A stretch of 64,000 bases of DNA. Origin: an uncultured Pelagibacteraceae bacterium (lineage in GTDB: Bacteria; Pseudomonadota; Alphaproteobacteria; Pelagibacterales; Pelagibacteraceae). Positions within the stretch are counted from its first letter, which is position 1. Every line of letters starts with the position of its first letter. Of the stretch, positions 61,585 to 64,000 are shown piece by piece. The notes below the pieces were generated by a model. That model saw only the letters and a list, made by a program, of their open reading frames with translations, was not told where the DNA came from and searched no databases. Both the position numbers and the translations under genes were made by a program. The stretch lies in NCBI GenBank assembly GCA_902606835.1, contig CACLHW010000002.1, positions 1-64,000 on the forward strand, read 5' to 3'.

Positions 61585-62063
61585 TCAGATATTTCTTTCT
61601 CGTGTCCTTTGGTTATTTCAATTAGTTTACTATATGTAATTTTAAATACACAGTTCGGGTGTCCTGCTGCAGCAAATATATATTGAAATCTATTTAAAGA
61701 TTTATCAATTAAAATTTCTAAATTTGAAATATGAGCTACTGGTGAAACGCCTCCTATTGAAAAACCAGTTTTTTTTTTAACCTCTTCAGCATTTGCCATT
61801 GAAACATCTTTTTTTTGTAAAATTTTTTTTAATTTATTTAAAGAGCATTTCTTATCTCCTGCAATCAAACAAATCAAGAAACTATCTTCGGCTTTAAATA
61901 ATAAACTTTTAACAATTGCTCCTACTTCGCATTTTAAAGAGTTTGCTGCATCTTGTGCTGTTCTTGCGGTAGTGTTCAAAGCTAAAATTTCAAGTTTGGG
62001 ATCGAACTTCTTTATAAATTCATGAACTCTTTTTACTGATTCTTTATTTAGCAAATTTTCCAT
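61581..62063 (-). CDS. YbaK/EbsC-type aminoacyl-tRNA deacylase
   Basis: TARTAQDAANSLKCEVGAIVKSLLFK, GGVSPVAHISNLEILID, FAAAGHPNCVFKIT. Confidence 0.88.
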   Translation of the reverse strand: MENLLNKESVKRVHEFIKKFDPKLEILALNTTARTAQDAANSLKCEVGAIVKSLLFKAEDSFLICLIAGDKKCSLNKLKKILQKKDVSMANAEEVKKKTGFSIGGVSPVAHISNLEILIDKSLNRFQYIFAAAGHPNCVFKITYSKLIEITKGHEKEISE

Positions 62064-62922
62064 ATTTTAATCTTTTAAGTGCTCCTGGTATACCTTCAAC
62101 AATATCTTCTGCTATTAATCCTTTACCATATTTTTTACCAATATCACCATGTAACCAAGTTGCAGCACAACTAGCTGAAAAAGGCTTCATTTTATTTTTT
62201 CCTATCAAACTAACAATAATGCCACTTAAAACATCTCCGGATCCTATTACCGCTAATTCAGCTGAGGAATGTTTATTTACAACAATTTTTTTATTAGGAG
62301 AAAGAATAGTTGTATTTGGACCTTTGAGAACAATATTTGATTTAATTAATTTTCTTGCCGCTATAACTTTTTCAATATTACTAATATTTTTCTTTATCTT
62401 TGGAAAAATCTTATGAAATTCAACTATATGAGGAGTAATAATTTTATTTTTATCTAACAAGGAATATAATGATTTTAGATCATTTTTGAAACAAGTTAAT
62501 GCATCAGCATCTAAAACAACATATTTAATTTTTTTAAGAATTAATTTCGTAATTTCTTTTATTTTTCTATTAGAGCCTGCGCCTGGTCCTATAAGAATTG
62601 CTGTAATCTTTTCTTTTTTAAGGAATTTTTTTAATTCGTGAATACTATTAATTTCTCCCTTCAAAACAGACGGAAATTTTACAGAATAAGTATGTATACT
62701 TTGCTTTGAACATATAATCTTAACTGAACCTGTCCCTGTTCTTAAAGCAGCTAAAGAAGATAAAATTGTAGCTCCAATAAACTCTCTTTTCCCTCCATAT
62801 ACAACCACTCTACCTCTACTATATTTGTGACCTAAATGGCTTTTCCATGGAAAGTTTCTTATCCATAAATCTGGGGAATTTTTTAATACTTTGTACCTAT
62901 GTGTGTTTTGCATAACTGACAT
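62044..62922 (-). CDS. nnrD: ADP-dependent NAD(P)H-hydrate dehydratase (NnrD domain only)
   Basis: GRVVVYGGKREFIGATILSSLAALRTGTGSV, ILIGPGAGSN, VLDADALT, IGSGDVLSGII; no N-terminal NnrE epimerase domain. Confidence 0.9.
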   Translation of the reverse strand: MSVMQNTHRYKVLKNSPDLWIRNFPWKSHLGHKYSRGRVVVYGGKREFIGATILSSLAALRTGTGSVKIICSKQSIHTYSVKFPSVLKGEINSIHELKKFLKKEKITAILIGPGAGSNRKIKEITKLILKKIKYVVLDADALTCFKNDLKSLYSLLDKNKIITPHIVEFHKIFPKIKKNISNIEKVIAARKLIKSNIVLKGPNTTILSPNKKIVVNKHSSAELAVIGSGDVLSGIIVSLIGKNKMKPFSASCAATWLHGDIGKKYGKGLIAEDIVEGIPGALKRLKYGKFAK

Positions 62923-63022
62923 ATAATAAAATCAATTCATTAAAACATCTAGATCAGTATAGATACAACCTTAAAGTTTATTAAATGGTTACACGTGAAA
63001 TTTTAAAAAAAAGTGAATAAAA

Positions 63023-64000
63023 ATGAGTGCTAGTAAAGTTTTAAAGTTAATGAAAGAAAAAGAGGTAGAGTACGTCGATCTTCGATTTACTGACCCTAGA
63101 GGAAAACTTCAACATTTAACTATGGATGGAAGCATGGTTGATGAAGAAATGTTAAACGATGGAGTTTTCTTTGATGGTTCTTCAATAGCTGGTTGGAAAG
63201 CTATTAATGAATCCGACATGATTTTAAAACCTGATCTTGATAGACAGGTTATTGATCCTTTTACTTCCCATAACACACTTATCTTGTTTTGCGATGTATT
63301 AGATGCTGTAAAGAAAGATCCTTACGAAAGAGATCCTAGAAGTATAGCAAAAAAAGCTGAGGCTTATCTTAAAAAAACAGGCATTGGAGATAAAGCATAT
63401 TTTGGCCCAGAGGCAGAATTTTTTGTATTTGATGATGTAAAATTTAAAAATGATATGAACGAAACCGGATTTAAAATTGATAGCTCAGAAGGACCTTACA
63501 ATACGGGAAAGGACTACGAAAATGGAAATATGGGACATAGACCGGGTATCAAAGGTGGTTACTTTCCCGTTCCCCCTGTTGATAGCGCTCAAGATATGAG
63601 AGGAGAATTTTTAAAAGCTTTAAAAGATATGGGAATTAAAGTTGAAAAGCATCACCATGAAGTAGCTCCAAGCCAACATGAGCTTGGTATGTATTTTGGA
63701 ACCTTGACTGATCAAGCTGACAACATGCAGCTTTATAAATACGGCGTTCAAATGGTAGCTCATTCATTTGGAAAGACAGCAACATTTATGCCTAAACCAG
63801 TTAAAGGAGACAATGGTTCAGGTATGCACACACATCAATCATTATGGAAAGGAAGCACAGCATTATTTTCTGGTAATAAATATGCCGGTTTATCTGATAC
63901 AGCTTTATATTATATAGGTGGAATTTTAAAACATGCAAAAGCGATAAATGCTTTTTCTAATTCAACTACTAATAGTTACAAAAGATTAATACCTGGTTTT
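63023..64000 (+). CDS. glnA: Glutamine synthetase type I (partial, runs off window; missing from ORF track)
   Basis: Translation MSASKVLKLMKEKEVEYVDLRFTDPRGKLQHLTM...FFDGSSIAGW...FGPEAEFFVFD...VEKHHHEVAPSQHELG. Confidence 0.96.
   Translation, partial: MSASKVLKLMKEKEVEYVDLRFTDPRGKLQHLTMDGSMVDEEMLNDGVFFDGSSIAGWKAINESDMILKPDLDRQVIDPFTSHNTLILFCDVLDAVKKDPYERDPRSIAKKAEAYLKKTGIGDKAYFGPEAEFFVFDDVKFKNDMNETGFKIDSSEGPYNTGKDYENGNMGHRPGIKGGYFPVPPVDSAQDMRGEFLKALKDMGIKVEKHHHEVAPSQHELGMYFGTLTDQADNMQLYKYGVQMVAHSFGKTATFMPKPVKGDNGSGMHTHQSLWKGSTALFSGNKYAGLSDTALYYIGGILKHAKAINAFSNSTTNSYKRLIPGF

Noticed and set aside
1-64000. CRISPR arrays, IS elements, prophage, retron or defence systems
   Set aside because: No regularly spaced repeats, transposases, reverse transcriptases, Cas or phage structural genes seen in the ORF track or by reading the intergenic spaces.

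Overview
The window is a compact, very AT-rich alphaproteobacterial chromosome segment. Protein content, minimal spacers and gene order resemble the SAR11/Pelagibacterales lineage; this assignment is inference, since no rRNA is present. Almost all of it is a conserved housekeeping backbone: cinA(C-term)-ratA/coq10-lipA-ftsB-eno-kdsA-pyrG-secG-tpiA // ppiD-like-trpE-trpG-trpD-trpC-lexA-gltX // lpxB-[sugar dehydrogenase]-lpxI-lpxA-fabZ-lpxD-skp-bamA-dxr-cdsA-uppS-frr-tsf-rpsB-dnaE-lolD-lolC-proS-rnj-coaX-birA-nuoN..nuoA, then tRNA-Asp and tRNA-Val, a two-gene cell-surface sugar cassette, lon-clpX-clpP-tig, tRNA-Leu, an EamA transporter, a ybaK-like gene, nnrD, and a partial glnA that runs off the window. 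I saw no CRISPR array, IS element, prophage or defence system. The most distinctive locus is 51.2-54.8 kb. It holds an 848-aa protein that appears to fuse an NAD-dependent sugar epimerase/dehydratase, a cupin-like domain and a NovU/TylCIII-type C-methyltransferase, divergent from a GT17-like glycosyltransferase. The cassette sits between tRNA-Val and lon, where many alphaproteobacteria carry hupB. Other points of note are a perfect alphaproteobacterial LexA box upstream of lexA, a structured 5' leader on rpsB, a sugar dehydrogenase ATGA-coupled inside the lipid A operon, and several gaps in otherwise conserved gene orders (pdh/lpd, pyrH, rseP, glnB, moaC/moeA/comEC/gltA, hupB). I found no strong evidence for a wholly new system.
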